Shown: piece by piece, positions 20,736 to 32,879 of the stretch
Numbering within the stretch: the first letter of the stretch is position 1
How the letters are laid out: every line of letters begins with the position of its first letter
DNA from: Neoceratodus forsteri
Taxonomy: Eukaryota; Chordata; Ceratodontiformes; Ceratodontidae
Direction: 5' to 3'
Assembly: GCA_016271365.2 (NCBI GenBank)
Contig: JADMNL010000022.1
Span: forward strand, 219,394,501 to 219,458,500
Length of the DNA: 64,000 nucleotides
Made by a program: the position numbers and the translations under genes
The notes under the pieces: generated by a model
What the model saw: the letters and a program-made list of their open reading frames with translations, nothing else
Told to the model about the DNA's origin: nothing
Database searches by the model: none

Positions 20736-23440
20736 TGGTTCTCTGGTTGTTTGTTTATCCATTAGCCAGTAAGGGGGTAAGTGCTTTTAGAAAGATGGGG
20801 GGGAGGGGGAGGAGAGGCCTAGATCTATGGCACAAAGTCGGGGTTTATCCAGCTAGTGCACTACCCATTTTCGCCATTTAAGCTCAAAGGATGTGATACG
20901 GTTGGTGAGCCTGGTTGACATTTTTTCCAAAGTGTATATCTTCAGAGTGAGGTCCCACCAGGATGCGAAAGAGGGAATTTTATTGGTGCACCACAGTCTG
21001 GTAACAGTTTTCTTGGCTGCTAGGAGCAGCAGGTTCATGGTTTTTACGGTCATTTAAGTGCAGAATGTACTGGGGGAATGGCTACGAGCACAAATTCTGG
21101 GATTATCTTTCCCGGGCAATCAGATATCTCTTCCAGGTCCTGGACCACTTCTTGCCAGAAGTTTTGCAGTGACAGGCATATCAGCAGTGTGTGGGAATGG
21201 TTGGCCTGTTTCGTGCCACACCTTCACCAGCATTCTGCTGCCTGGGGTTCTATAAACTTGGCAACTATCACTGGAGTATGAAAATATTTCATATGGCATT
21301 TCCAGGCATATTCCCTCCAATAGGAGACTGCAGTGGCCCTGTGTGCTGGAGGTGTGTATTTGTGCCATTTATCCAAGTCGTTATGTGGTTCCCAATCCAA
21401 CTCTGCATTCCAGCGGCGTAGGATGGGACCTGTTGATGCCTTGATGTTGGCCTGGATGGCTTCGTAGAGGATACTAATTAAGTGGGCCCTGGTATTGCCC
21501 TGTAAATATTGCTGGAGAAGATGAACCAGCTGGGAGGGCTTTACCACCATCTTTGTTAGGTACTCCTCTGATGACCGAAGGCATGATTGGAGTTGTAAAT
21601 ATTGGTGGGATTCTGAAGTAGGAATCTTATAGGTAACCTGGATGGACATGAAAAGTAACAGTCCAGTAGGACCCACTAACTGAAACATGTTTGAAGCTGT
21701 ATTTATGCCACGATGCAAAGGCCCTGTCCACATTATTTGGAGGGAAGTTAAGATCGTGTGCTATCACCCATAGGTAAAGCTGATTAGTGGAAGAGAGTAG
21801 ATGTTTTTGGATAAATAGCCATTGCCAGAAAGTCTCCGCAGTGAACCTATAGAATCTGTGGGTAGGCACACATGCTGGCGGGTTGCCGAAGAGATATTTA
21901 GCATGTTGTTGGGTATCGTTTAATGTATGTTCTATGTGTTTCCAACATGATTGATATGATGGGGCAATCCACTGGCAGATTATGCAAAGATGTGCCACCA
22001 GGGCATTGCAAATCCGGGAGATTAATACCTCCTTTGTCTCTAGGGAGCTGTAATATCGAATAGTGGATTCTCAGGGGCTTGTCTTGTCAGATAAATCTGG
22101 ATATTATCTTATCCCATTCCTTGAAGTTTATTTTATCTGGCATAAGTAGGAGAGTTTGTAAGAAGTTTAAGATGCAGGGCAAAATATTTTGCCTGATTAA
22201 TTCTGTTCAGTTAAAAAGCCCTAGGGTAAGAAATGTCCATCGGAAAAGATCAGCTGAAATTTGTTGCATCGGGTTCATAATGCAGTAATTCCAAGTGGTC
22301 TAAATTTTTGGTATATTTGATACCTAAATACCTAAGGGCCTGCTTATGCCACTTAAAGGGTAAGGGTTTTTTAATCTGGGTGGTGGGATGTAATTACAGA
22401 GTAATACTTCGGTCTTGAGCATGTTCAGTTTATACCCGGCTAAGGCGCCGAACTTGCGTAGACGTTCCCACACCACCAGGATGGAGTTCTCTGGGGTGGT
22501 TACTGTTAGCAAGAAGTTGTCAGCAAATAAGGATATTTTATATTGCCTACCTCCCAGGGGTATCCCTTCTATTGTGGGGTCCTGTCAGATCTCTTCAGCT
22601 AAAGGTTCTAAGTAGAGGGCAAATAAAAGCGGGAATGGTGCATCCCTTTAGTGCCCTTCGATAGAGGGAAGGGATTATGCTTGCGCTGGGCTATACATGA
22701 CCTGCAGGGTCTGTACGAAATCCTGTGGGAACTGGTGCGCCAAGGTGTCCCACAAATATGGCCAGGCCACCCAGTCAAACGCCTTTTCAGTGTCAAGGCT
22801 TAGTAGTGTGAGTGGAATCTGTTGGGCTCTTGCATGGTCAATTAAAAGAAGGTTCCATTGAATGCTGTCATGCGGCTGTCTATGGCAGATGAAACCAACT
22901 TGATCCAGGTTGATTAGCTTGGGAAGAAGGCATTCAAAATGTCAAGCCATAACTGACAAATAGGTCTTGTAATCGCTATTTAACATGGAAATCTGTCTGT
23001 ACGAGGCAGGGAATCTGGGATCCTTCTGAGGCTTCAGGATCGCTGTAAGGGTGGTGTATTTCCAGGAAGATGGGCGTGTAGCCTCCTTTCTGTATCTCTC
23101 TGTAGGCTAAATACATATGCGGCAAAAGGGGTTCTATAATGTTTTAAAGAACTCTATAGGATAGCCATCGCATCCCATGGCTTTTAGGGTTTTCAAGTCT
23201 TGGAGGGCCGTGTCAATCTCCTTAGTCGCAAGGGGAGCCAATATACTCTGAGCCTGATGCTTAGTCGAGCATGGGAGAGTGATGCGCCTGAGACAGGCAT
23301 CTATTTGTTCTGGGGATGCTGTGGTGTCTGCCATGTACAGCTGTTGGTAAAATGTTGCTATGACCCTCTGAATGTCTTTGGGTCTAGTTAGGAGAGTACC
23401 AGAAGCCAGATCAGTAATCTGTATTCAGAGGAGCCAACTT
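20736..23440 (-). pseudogene. L1-type LINE ORF2, 5'-truncated and decayed (copy a)
   Basis: Minus strand. In reading order: the pre-RT word KTLKAMGCDGYPIEFFKTL (23334-23134); RT fragments including TLAHQFPQDFVQTLQVMYS (about 22690-22790); the catalytic loop FADN at 22516-22527 where L1 enzymes have FADD, so the second catalytic Asp is lost; KFGALAGYKLNMLKTEVLLCNY; the thumb and C-terminal region (21998-21224, ...YWREYAWKCHMKYF); a damaged Cys motif (ECW*RCG near 21225); and LLLLAAKKTVTRLWC (21053-20853). The N-terminal endonuclease is missing. The usual product nicks DNA and copies LINE RNA at the nick. Confidence 0.9.
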
Positions 23441-23516
23441 TTATTTTTGCTGGGGGGGGTCAAGAAATAGCTGGGGGCATGGGGGCCGCCAAGTCCCCCA
23501 GAAGATCTAGGGTTTT
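23441..23516. other. Short unassigned stretch before DIRS copy 4
   Basis: G-rich run (GGGGGGGGTC at about 23451) and no coding signal. Confidence 0.3.
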
Positions 23517-25640
23517 TCAAACAACATGAAGTCTTGCTATATTATGACAGTAGCAGTTTGATCCAGCTCTAGAACTGCTCCGGAAGTGAAATGGTTAATA
23601 CCATTCCAAAATAGAACTTTGAGCACGAGCTCTAAGAAGCAGCTCTATCTGTGTAATTTCAAACCTGAACTGTCAGATTCTTTACTCTGCCTCAGTGAAC
23701 AGTCGCTCCGGAGATTTCTCCTACTGCTCGGTTCATTTCTCAGTTTAAACAGTGTTTTCTTGGTCCGATTCAACTGAGAATAGTTTTATTTTAACCGCAA
23801 AACCGTTCGGTTCAAGCTCTGTCTGTGGTAATCGTAAGTAATTAAAAGGTTTTGTCTGTGTGGAACTTGTAAGTTTATCGGTTCGGTTTTGAACCGATCA
23901 GCTGGGTTTAAAACTCATTAATTTTAAAGTTTAACATTTTAGAGTGCGGGTTCCCGGTTCTTATCGGTTCTAAAAAAATGGATTTTATTACGGTTTTTTC
24001 CAATACCCGTGACACGGTTGGGAACCGATAAGGGTGTCTTGCCTGCACTGCCGTTAAAGGCAAGTTTTCTGGTTAGGCTGGCATTATGTCTAGAAACCCA
24101 AAAGAAAAACCGGCCCACTGGTTTCAATAATCAGGATGTCTGTGGGGAAGCCTTTGCCAAGGCTGACCCACACACCACATGTGTCTATTGTCTGGGTTTG
24201 ACCACCTCCAGTCAGACTGCCAGATATGTAAGAATTTCCTGCAGCCACCCTGGAAAAGAGATTGGGCAGGCTCAGGGACGAGAGGCAAAAGTCCGCTGAC
24301 CGGATGGCCAGCCGGTTCGGTGCCAACCGAACCGAGGGATGCCCTCTGACCAGGGCGAGACTTCTCGGGCAAAAGAAAAGCTGGTTCTGAGGAACCAGTT
24401 CCAGTAAAGAAAACAAGAAAGTCAGCAGGTTTGGAGTCAAAATCCCTTCTCCAACTGCTGCAGAGATAGCAAAAGCCATACAAATTGTCCAGTCACTGTC
24501 TTAGGTTCCGTCCGAACCGCCACTATCTGGCAAAAGGTCGGTTCGTCCGGCTCCAGTGGTTCAGGAATATGATGTTGAGGAGTTTTATGAACCAGAGGAA
24601 GGGGAGGATGATTATGAACAGTATGAATGTGGCTGGGAAGGTCTGGGTGTGCCCATTGAACCGGACATTTCCCCAGACAGACCTTTAGAATCTCCCCCTA
24701 TACTATCTGAGTCCCCATCTCATTTTATGTTTTACAAAAAAGTTGCTGAAACCCTCCAGCTTCCCTTGGAAGAAGCTGTGGATGAGCAAGAGGAGCCTGA
24801 TTTTGTAGAAATGATGGATATTCCAGAGTCTAGGAGATTGTCTATTCCTTTGCATAAGTCTTTTAGGAAGCAAACAATAAAAATTTTAAAAGCTCCTAAT
24901 TCTGTGCCTCCTGTAGATAAAAAGATGGACAGAAGGTACACATTGGCAGGTCCTGATACAGAATTCCTTTCTCAGCAATGCAGTCATGTTGGGGTAGTTC
25001 AGGCTGCAGCCTGTGATAAAGCTAATATTCCCCTGGCTTCACATCCTCCTGACAAGGATTCCAGGAAGATTGATGCCATGGTGAAAAAACAGTATATGGC
25101 AGCCTCTCTGGGACTCAGGCAAGCAAATTATATGGCTTATGTAGCTAGGTATCAGAAATCTAGATGGGATACTGTTATGGAATTAGCCAAGCAAGCCCAT
25201 GGCCAGCTGGCTAGCGAACTAGAACAGGTGGCTGCTGATGGCATTGAGGCTTCTAAGGTACAGTTTCATGCTGCTGTGGATGTTAATGATGTTTCCTCTA
25301 GGGTCATGGCCACATCTGTAGCTTTCGTGAGGTTGGCCTGGCTCAGGTGTACTAGCCTGTCTGGGATACCCAGACTAAGGCTATGGATTTTCCTGTGGTG
25401 GGAAATTCTCTGTTTGGGGAGCAGACAGAGAATTACATGAAAAAGATGGATGAATATAGGACTACTTACAAAAGTGCCCAAGCTAAGGAGCGGCAAGCCA
25501 CTCCTCAGAGGCATACCCCCAGGGGTAGGGGTAGGCCTTTTCACAGGCCTTTTTATCAGACTCAGGCCTCCTCTGCCTATGCTCAGAGGGGCTTCTTCAG
25601 AGGCAGAGGCAGACGAGGGGTGGGCAGGCCTCCTCAACTT
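23517..25640 (+). mobile_element. DIRS retrotransposon copy 4, 5' third only
   Basis: It starts TTCAAACAACATGAAG at 23517 and has ITR, leader and gag like copy 2. It breaks off at about 25640, just where gag ends in the other copies. No RT, recombinase or right end follows. The ITR palindrome seen in copies 1-3 is lost here (about 23595-23620). Confidence 0.88.
24556..25440 (+). pseudogene. DIRS copy 4 gag, long open stretch
   Basis: A 294-residue frame, the longest uninterrupted gag core in the window. It runs from the acidic EEFYEPEEGEDDYEQYE segment through IEPDISPDRP, MDIPESRRLSIPLHKSF, QCSHVGVVQAAACDKANIPLAS, RQANYMAYVARYQKSRWDTV and EASKVQFHAAVDVND. It ends shortly after a one-base slip at about 25370; the original frame goes on at 25383-25661 as an Arg/Gly-rich tail (FHRPFYQTQ, GFFRGRGRRG). 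The N-terminal Cys/His part (24009-24299) is in other frames. The Arg/Gly-rich tail suggests RNA binding. Confidence 0.9.
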
Positions 25641-25659
25641 GGGGTTCTTACGCTGCATT

Positions 25660-26860
25660 AGATTAAGTCTCCAATGATTGGGTCTGTGTTGTATCCGAGA
25701 GAAGCGACATGCTGTGTTTAAGATCCTTGACTGAATCTAGGTGCTCTATTGATGTGAAAACATAGTCGAGGCATGATGCTGTGCCAGTACGTGGAGCAAA
25801 ATGCGTATATTCTCTGGTAACTGGAAAGAAGTGCCTCCATAGGTCCACAAAGCCCAGGTGTGACAGGGTGTATTTCAGATATTTCTGGAGGGGTGTAGTA
25901 CGGTGACCTGTGGACCATTCCTTCCTGTGTAGCAGTCTCCTGTAGCAGCTGCTTAATCTGCATTCAGAGAGTCCGTTTGCTTCTCTCAGGAAGGGTCACA
26001 GTGCCTAAGGCATTATCAATCATTTGTTCTATCTCTTCCCTATCATGCACAGAAATAATGGTGATCAGTGGTGCCATTGGGACTAGGGCCTGGGCCTGCT
26101 CCCCCCCATCATGGGGGTTGCCATGTTGGCGTCACCCATGATGGTCATCATTCTGTCGATGACGTAGAGGCGTGGGGTCATGTGAAGGGGGTCCACCATG
26201 TTGTGCATGGCAGGGTGGGGTCACTGGGCCATAGCAGGGGCATGACTGGGCATTGTACTGAGAAATGTCATCATCTGACTCCTCCCCTTCAGATGACATC
26301 GTCAGGACGGGGGCTACGCCACCCATTGCCTTGACGTGACCAGCCAGTACCTCTTGCTGATAGTGCAGTTTCACCATTTTACATTCACATTCATCATGAC
26401 TAACTCTTGTAACATTCTGGTCCATATCCTCCTGTAACTGCTTCTGTAACACTCTATACATGGTGCTCAATTCGCGATTGTCCCTAGTAGCTACACCTAA
26501 ATCATTACGTACCTGATTTATCTCGTCCTGGAGCTCTCTCAACTCATCACGGATCTGGTCATTAGTTCTACTTAATATATAATTCATTTGCAATGCCTGC
26601 CTCTTATCCTGTCTCAAACTTTCACATTCCTGCTTCAACATACAAAGTTCCTGCTCATTTTCCTGAACAGAATGATGCAATAATAAATCCTTTTCATTCC
26701 ACAGAGTCTGGAGCTCAGACTCCAAATCCTGCTCTCTTTTCAAACATTCAGTTTCCCACAGTCCCATCTCCTGCTTGAGAGATGAGACTTGCAGATCAAG
26801 GGTTCGAAACCTCGCTTTGGAGGCTTCCAGAGCAGCGTAGAGAGCTGCGACCAACAGCCC
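25660..26860 (-). pseudogene. Retroviral-gag-like frame with a long coiled coil
   Basis: Minus strand. A 240-residue frame (26854-26132) begins with a strongly heptad, Glu/Gln/Leu-rich coiled coil (about residues 10-150) and ends in a Pro/His-rich part. A TAG-type break follows, then the same gene continues at 26050-25663 with words such as MAPLITIISVHDREEIEQMI, LLQETATQEG and HFFPVTREYTHFAPRTG. The arrangement (N-terminal coiled coil, proline-rich linker, globular part) suggests a retroviral or endogenous-retrovirus gag. I cannot assign it to a genus, and no protease or RT follows because DIRS copy 4 sequence lies to the left. A host coiled-coil pseudogene is the alternative. Confidence 0.5.
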
Positions 26861-27580
26861 TTTAACGTCATGCTTTCTGGCTGTTTATCTCGTCTCTGAG
26901 TACTGGGTTGAAGTCCCCAACACGGGGTTGTCAGATTGACTTCTGTCCAGTGCAAAGTCAGCCCAGCCTCCATGGGAGGCAAGGAAATTCGAGACATCGA
27001 GTCTCAAGTCTGCGCAGATATTTGATACAGTGGCTATTTAGTGGGAGGGAACATAAAATCAAACTGTGAAAAGGCGCCGTGCTGTGTATCAATCCACACC
27101 AGTGCTCTAATTCACAGGCGAGTGACTGTGCACTTGTAAGCTTGCAATTCAAAACTGCCATGGGGTAAGGTGAGTCGGCATCGACCACACCCAGTAAGCA
27201 GCCAGACTTTGCAAGTAGTTACAAAGTGGGTGAAAACAGGAGAGGTGATATGGGTGTGCACACCTTCTATACTTGTTGGGAAGGGAAAGTAGTAGCAACC
27301 AGTGAAAATTTTGCAAATGCCAAATATTGCCTGCACACGGTTGCCCATTGTCAGGAGGCCTAAACCCTCACTCTCAGGTTCTTGGCAATAATGGGAATGT
27401 AAGGAATCACAAACACGTTGCATAAGAGTAATAAATCTTGCTTATTACTACCAAAAGGAAAATCACAGTTGCCCTAAGCAGTTCTTACCATTAGGAACTT
27501 GGAGTCAATGCTATGCATTCCCTATACCTCGAGGAATCTTCGCGTCTCCAGGTCTCCGAGGTAAAAGACGTAATGTTTTA
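26861..27580. other. Possible leader and LTR of the gag-like element
   Basis: Upstream (minus strand) of the gag-like frame. A candidate primer-binding site, TGGGGACTTCAACCCAGT read on the minus strand, lies at about 26898-26915; its complement resembles a tRNA T-arm ending CCA. LTR limits are not visible, and no second copy exists in the window to define them. Confidence 0.3.
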
Positions 27581-27584
27581 CATT

Positions 27585-29198
27585 TGTAACCCCCCTGCAA
27601 ATGGGGGTTCCCAAAAGACTTCCAGGAGCTTGCTTGAATGCTCCAAGCCTGAATGGTGTTTGGCCTTTAAGCCATTTATCAGTGAGTGTTTTTAGAACCT
27701 CTGGTACTCTCTTTAAGAGCTGTCTGCTTGCAGACATAATTAGTTTGTATGGGGGACTGTGTGTTTCTTTGATTGAGTACCACCCAAGCTGCTGCCAATT
27801 CACTTCATTTTGCAGTCACTAGGAGTGCAAAGGGAACCTATCTGAAAGATGTAACTGTTTGCCAGAAATTATTTAGAGTAATAATGAAATTACAGTTTGT
27901 CTAACCTGCTTTCTTTGCAGTCAGAACTGTGTCTGCTAGTTCCCATTCTAGTTTTGAACTGCTGAACTGGACCAATCAGTGTGGGGAAGCTAGCTCTAAA
28001 ATGGTGCCTTGGACGAATCAGAACTTGGACTCATAATCTGAGCCAGCCACAAGAGGATTGTATGGGCAGTGACTCTGGGAGATGTAGTTTAGACTTCAGT
28101 GCCTTTTTGGACCAACAGCAGCAGTCTATTGTGAGGACAGCCAATCCAGTCAAGAACTGGGAGGAACTCAAAGGAAGTGCCCGGTTTTGTCGGGTTGGAG
28201 TTTCAGTTGAGCTTTGGCAGTGAAGAAGGAAGGAGCCCTGTGCTTTTTCAGTGTGCAGTTTTAGTCAAAAACGTGTAAGGCCCAGAGTTCGGTCTGCAGC
28301 TTGTGTAACAGCTTGTTAGGACTGAACTGGCCCTGGAAAAGAATCAAAGGATCTCTGAAGAGTAGAAACCAGGCTCACCCTGTAGAAGACTGGAGGAATT
28401 GCTGAAAATTGCACTTGGTCTGTCAGGAACTGAATCTGCTGTGTTCTCCGGGTATTGTGCAGAATTGCGATCGGGATACAGATGCAGCCTGCCTGGTATA
28501 GTGCTTTCTTTTATATGGATGTGTGAAGAGGTTTGTGTACCTCAAGTGAGCCCTGCTGACATTGAAGGACCCTATCTTATTTGGAGGTCGTGAGTACTAA
28601 TTCAGGGTCGCCTCCCGTTGAATTGCCACATTAAATCCAAATGGAATTACTGTACTGCTGACTGTTTAATTCTCCTTTTCTCTGTGTGAAAGGGCCCTAC
28701 CAGCTGCCACGGTTTGGACTAGCCACTAGGGCTTGGGTACCCAGGACAGTAACTGATAGGATAGACCTGTGTACAGAGCCATAGGTAGATTATTAGAGTG
28801 ATAAGCTAATTAACCTGATTTCCCCGTCCTTGTTATATCCCCTAAATAAATCAGAGCTGCTTGTTTCCAGCAAAGTTATACTGCCTGAGGTACTTGTCTA
28901 TGTTAAGTACTGTACTGTGATTGTTGCACTGTATCTCATTTCACAGGAGGTCCCAGTGCGGAACCAGACCTGGGGGTAAGTGTATACTGTGAAGGTAATT
29001 CTGATATATTGTGTGGGCCACTAGTGGGAAGAAAGAGGGGTTGCAGTGTCCCAGAGGGCTGTGACCAAGTTAGTTTAACTATTGCAAACCCTGACCTCTG
29101 GGTGGAGGCACCCGCCATTGGATCCAGGCCCCTCAACCTGTTAGTGGCAAATCAGGCAGGGGTAGTAGCCCCTGGGATAGCGCCATCTAGGGGTTACA
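27585..29198 (+). repeat. Solo LTR of the Gypsy-2 family
   Basis: 1614 bp, starting TGTAACCCCC and ending GGGGTTACA, flanked by a 4-bp target duplication CATT (27581-27584 and 29199-29202). Start (hairpin CCCCCCTGCAAATGGGGG) and end (GGTGGAGGCACC...TAGCGCCATCTAGGGGTTACA) match the minus-strand LTRs at 39793-41697 and 50467-52391. Internal DNA was removed by recombination between two LTRs. Confidence 0.93.
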
Positions 29199-29202
29199 CA
29201 TT

Positions 29203-29620
29203 ATTTACCTAAGATAATTACCATAGTTACTGTAAGATAGAAACATTTCTAGTTACAGAGATGAGCCCTATTGGCCAAATTAGAGGTGGCTCCACAGTCC
29301 TAGATAACAATATACAATTTTGTTATAGTCATCACTTTGTGGGAGCAAAGAAAGTACAGTTTGTACATAGCTGTGTAATAATACAAATCATCAGAAGATG
29401 GCAATGCTGACTCATATATCGTAACGCTACAAGGACACAAGTGTCCTAACATCTTGTAAGCAAGAAACACATGTGTATATTAGAAAGTAAAGCATATAGC
29501 AATCATGTGCATACACATCTTGACATCTACTCTTGTACGGTAGATGTCCTTAGCCCTATATGTTAGTATGACATATACATAAATGCTAGTTGTCTGCGGT
29601 GTACCTCTGGGGTATCAATT
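29203..29620. other. AT-rich unassigned spacer
   Basis: It continues the sequence interrupted by the solo LTR. No coding motif, and several TACATATA-like words. Confidence 0.35.
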
Positions 29621-29659
29621 AGTGTGCAGGGACCTCGTGTAACAGTGGGTAAAAACAAA

Positions 29660-30900
29660 ACAAAAGAAAAACACCAGGAACTGCAACCGAAGAAACCAGT
29701 GGCTCCTTCTGCAGAAGACATCGCTAATGCGATTCACATTATACAGTCTATGCAAGTCCCGGTTCCGATTGGAAAGCAACCACAACTGGTAAGGGTTCAA
29801 ACTCCTGGTTCAAACCAGGCCCCCAGTTTAACAGACCTTGGGGGGAGAACATTTTGCAGAAGAAGAAGAAAAAGAAGGATAATAATAATAATAATTTGGG
29901 GAGCCAGTTGATCCAGAGGTTTCCCCAGATCCTCATAGACCAGATTGCCCTGATAAGGGAACTGAAGATTTCACTTCATATTTTACTTTTATGAAGCAAA
30001 TTGCTCAAACCCTTGACCGCCGTACTCAGGAATCCACTGAGGATGAGGAGAAAGAGGATTATAGGGAAATAATGGATGTGCCAGCATCAAAGAGATTACT
30101 GCTGCCACTCCATAAATCCCTTAAGAAAATAAAGTCTTGAAGACACCCACTTCTGTGCCCTCTATAGAAAAGAAGGCAGACAAGAAATACTGGGTTGTCA
30201 AAAGTGGTGCTGAGTTCATTATTGGACACCCTAGTCATAAGGGGGTAGTGCAGACTGCAGCTTGTGACAAAGCTGGCATCCCCATGGCATCTCACCCTCC
30301 ATACAGAGATTCTAGGAGGATGGACTCCATTGCAAAAAAAGTGTACCTGGCATATTCCCTGGCTATTAGACAAGCCAGCTATATGTCATATGTGGCCAGG
30401 TATCAGAAGAACCTTTGGCCCACAGTAATAGAGATAACCAAATCAGTTCGGTCTCCCATGGCAGCTGACCTAGAAGAGGCTGCAAAGAGAGGGACTGAAG
30501 CTACAAAAACACAGTTCAGGATGGTAATGGACTCTAATGACACTGCATCCAGACAGATGGCAGCATCAGTGTCCCTAAGAAGGTTTGCCTGACTCAGGAC
30601 TACCAACCTGACCCAGGGTACACAAACAAAAGCAATAGACTTCCCTTGTGACCCATGTCTCTGTCTGGTGAACAAACAGAGGCATACTGTATATGAAGAA
30701 AATGGATGAATATAAGTTGGCCTATATGAGTGCTTCAGCCAAAGAGAGAGAGCATCTACCCCCCAGAAACACCAGACCAGAGGTGGCAGGGGCAGAGCTT
30801 AGGCCTTTCTTCCAGCCTCAAGCTTTCCCCCAGTTCCAGCAACAGAGGGGATACTTTAGAGGCAGAGGCAGAAGGGGCAGTGGCGCACCAGCCCCAGTGC
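29660..30900 (+). pseudogene. DIRS copy 5 gag, partial
   Basis: Pieces at 29624-29911 (PSAEDIANAIHIIQSMQ helix), 30137-30592 (HKGVVQTAACDKAGIPMASHPP, RQASYMSYVARYQKNLWPTV) and 30693-30900 (MKKMDEYKLAYMSASAKERE, then the Gly/Arg-rich YFRGRGRRG). The N-terminal Cys/His cluster is missing. A GGAAGAAGAAAAAGAAGGATAATAATA purine-triplet run (29855-29895) has eroded the acidic segment. Confidence 0.85.
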
Positions 30901-30959
30901 CCAGCCAGCAGCACAAACCAAGCAGACATCCTGAGGTGCCTGCTTGGGTTGCCTCCCCA

Positions 30960-31912
30960 ATACCAGTAGGGGGCAGGCTGGCCTACCTTCAGGAGTGGGA
31001 AAACATTACCACAGACAAGTGGGTCCTGAAGGTACTGAGCCAGGGTCTTAAGCTCAGCTTCAAGCTCATGCCAAGACTGAGGTCAAAAGACTTTAAACCA
31101 TCCTCCCCAACAGAAACAATCTTGCTGGAAGATGAAATTTCAAGTCTACTATTGCAGGAGGCAACAGTGCCAGTCCCTCTAGACCAGAGGGGGAAAGGCC
31201 TATACTCAAGATACTTCTCACAATAAAGACAACAGGGCAGTGGCAACCCATTTTGGATCTCAGACACCTAAACAAACATTTGTCAAAACCAAAATTCAAG
31301 ATGGTAACTCTGACCACCATTCTACCAATCCAAAGGCAGGCAGACTGACTTGCATCCCTAGACCTAAAGGATGCCTACTTTCACATCCCAATAAGGCGGT
31401 CTCACAGAAAGTACCTCAGGTTCAGACTGCCATCAGGCCATTACCAATGCAAGGCAATGCCTTTCGGCCTAACCTCTGCTCCAAGGGTATTCATAAAATG
31501 CCTAGCTATGGTCGTGGCACACCTAAGGAGGCAAGGAATAACAGTATTGCCCTACCTGGATGACTGGCTGATAGTGGGTGAATCACATCAGCAGGTGAAA
31601 GAGGCTCTGGCACTCACACAGGGTACCCTGCATTCACTGGGGTTTCTGGTGAACATAAAGTCTGTGCTGGAACTAGTTCAGCTGCTCAAATTCATAGGAG
31701 CAGAATTGGACACAAAGGAAAGGGCTTTCCTCCCTCAAGACAGAGTGGACAATCTGATTCAGTTAGTCTGTTCCTTCAAACTACACATCCCAAGGGTGGC
31801 AAGGCACTTTCTGCAACTGCTAGGCCACATGGCAGAATCCACAGCAACAGTGTCAGGAGCCAGGTTCCAAATGAGGGACATTCAGTTCCACCTGAGAGCT
31901 CATTGGCCTTAA
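30960..31912 (+). pseudogene. DIRS copy 5 reverse transcriptase
   Basis: Begins with KGLYSRYF in the frame at 30693-31226. The palm LKDAYFHIP is near 31366-31392 and PFGLTSAPRVFIK at about 31457. The catalytic YLDDW is at 31553-31564 with both aspartates present. The frame at 31457-31912 (151 residues) continues through LGFLVNIKSVLE, FIGAELDTKERAFLP and LLGHMAESTATVSGARFQMRDIQFHLR. A short slip lies between 31226 and 31330. Confidence 0.93.
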
Positions 31913-32049
31913 AAAAGAGGTTCTCTGTCAAAGCTAGTGCCAGTTACAGTAACATTTCTTCAAGTTCTGCAATGGTGGCAAGACAAGGCCAACCTCAGGC
32001 AAGGGGTTCCATTCTTGTAGCAAGCCCCCTCACTGGTACTAACCACAGA

Positions 32050-32829
32050 GGCATCCCTCCTGGGTTGGAGGGCACATCTGGGAGATCACATGGCACATGG
32101 ACAAAGCAGGAATGATTCCAGCACATCAACTTGCTGGAGCTCAGGGCAGTGCTCCTGGGTATCCAATTATTCACAAGTCTAGTAAAGGGCAAGGTGGTTC
32201 AGGTCAGAACAGACAATACAACCACCATGTATTACATAAACAAGCAAGGGGGCACAAGGTCAAGTCTACCATGCACAGAGGCAATGAAAATTTGGACCTT
32301 GGCATATTCCCTGGAGATTTCCCTCTCAGCTGTCCATCTCCCAGGAAAGGACAATGTTCTGGCAGGTGCTCTCAGCAGAATCAACCAGAACCACCACGAG
32401 TGGTCACTGAACAAGCAGGTCCTGGAGGCCATCATCAGGAGATGGGGCACTCCAGAAGTGGATTTGCTTGCAGATCCAGGCAATCATCAGCTACCACAGT
32501 TCTGCCGCAGACCCCCTCTCAAGAGCACAGTCCCTCTGGATGCACTTCTGCTGAATTGGACAGGGAGGTTTCTGTATGGTTTCCCTCCCTTCCCCTTGCT
32601 GCTAAGGGTGCTGAACAAACTCAGAGCCCAGCCAGCAACAATGATTCTGATTGCCCCAGACTGGGCCAGACAGCCCTGGTACTCCATGATTCTATCAATG
32701 TCAGTAACCAAGCCAATCAGCCTCCCCATGAGGCACAACCTACTGTCATCCTGTCAGGGCAGTATCATGTACCCCGACCCGCAATCCCTCAGGCTCAAGG
32801 CCTGGCTCTTGAAGACTTGGAATATGTAG
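32050..32829 (+). pseudogene. DIRS copy 5 RNase H and methyltransferase-like domain
   Basis: The 232-residue frame at 32131-32829 is the cleanest copy of this region in the window. RNase H: LLELRAVLLGIQLF, VRTDNTTTMYYINKQGG, VHLPGKDNVLAGALSRI. The following domain has TPEVDLLADPGNHQLPQF, LNWTGRFLYGFPPFPLLLRVL and MILIAPDWARQPWYSMIL, the pattern known in DIRS elements as Dam-methyltransferase-like. A clear catalytic DPPY-type motif is not seen; FPPFPL may correspond to it. The first RNase H Asp (TDAS) reads TEAS (about 32047), so catalysis is doubtful. Confidence 0.88.
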
Positions 32830-32879
32830 ATTTGCATTTGCCAGAAGGGGTCATGGATATACTCAGGGTTTCCTGAAAG

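Noticed and set aside
26132..26854. Host coiled-coil exon
   Set aside because: Not fully excluded, but the continuing gag-like part and possible primer site favour a retroviral origin.
27112..27423. 103-residue minus-strand frame near the solo LTR
   Set aside because: No motif; lies in the presumed leader/LTR of the gag-like element.
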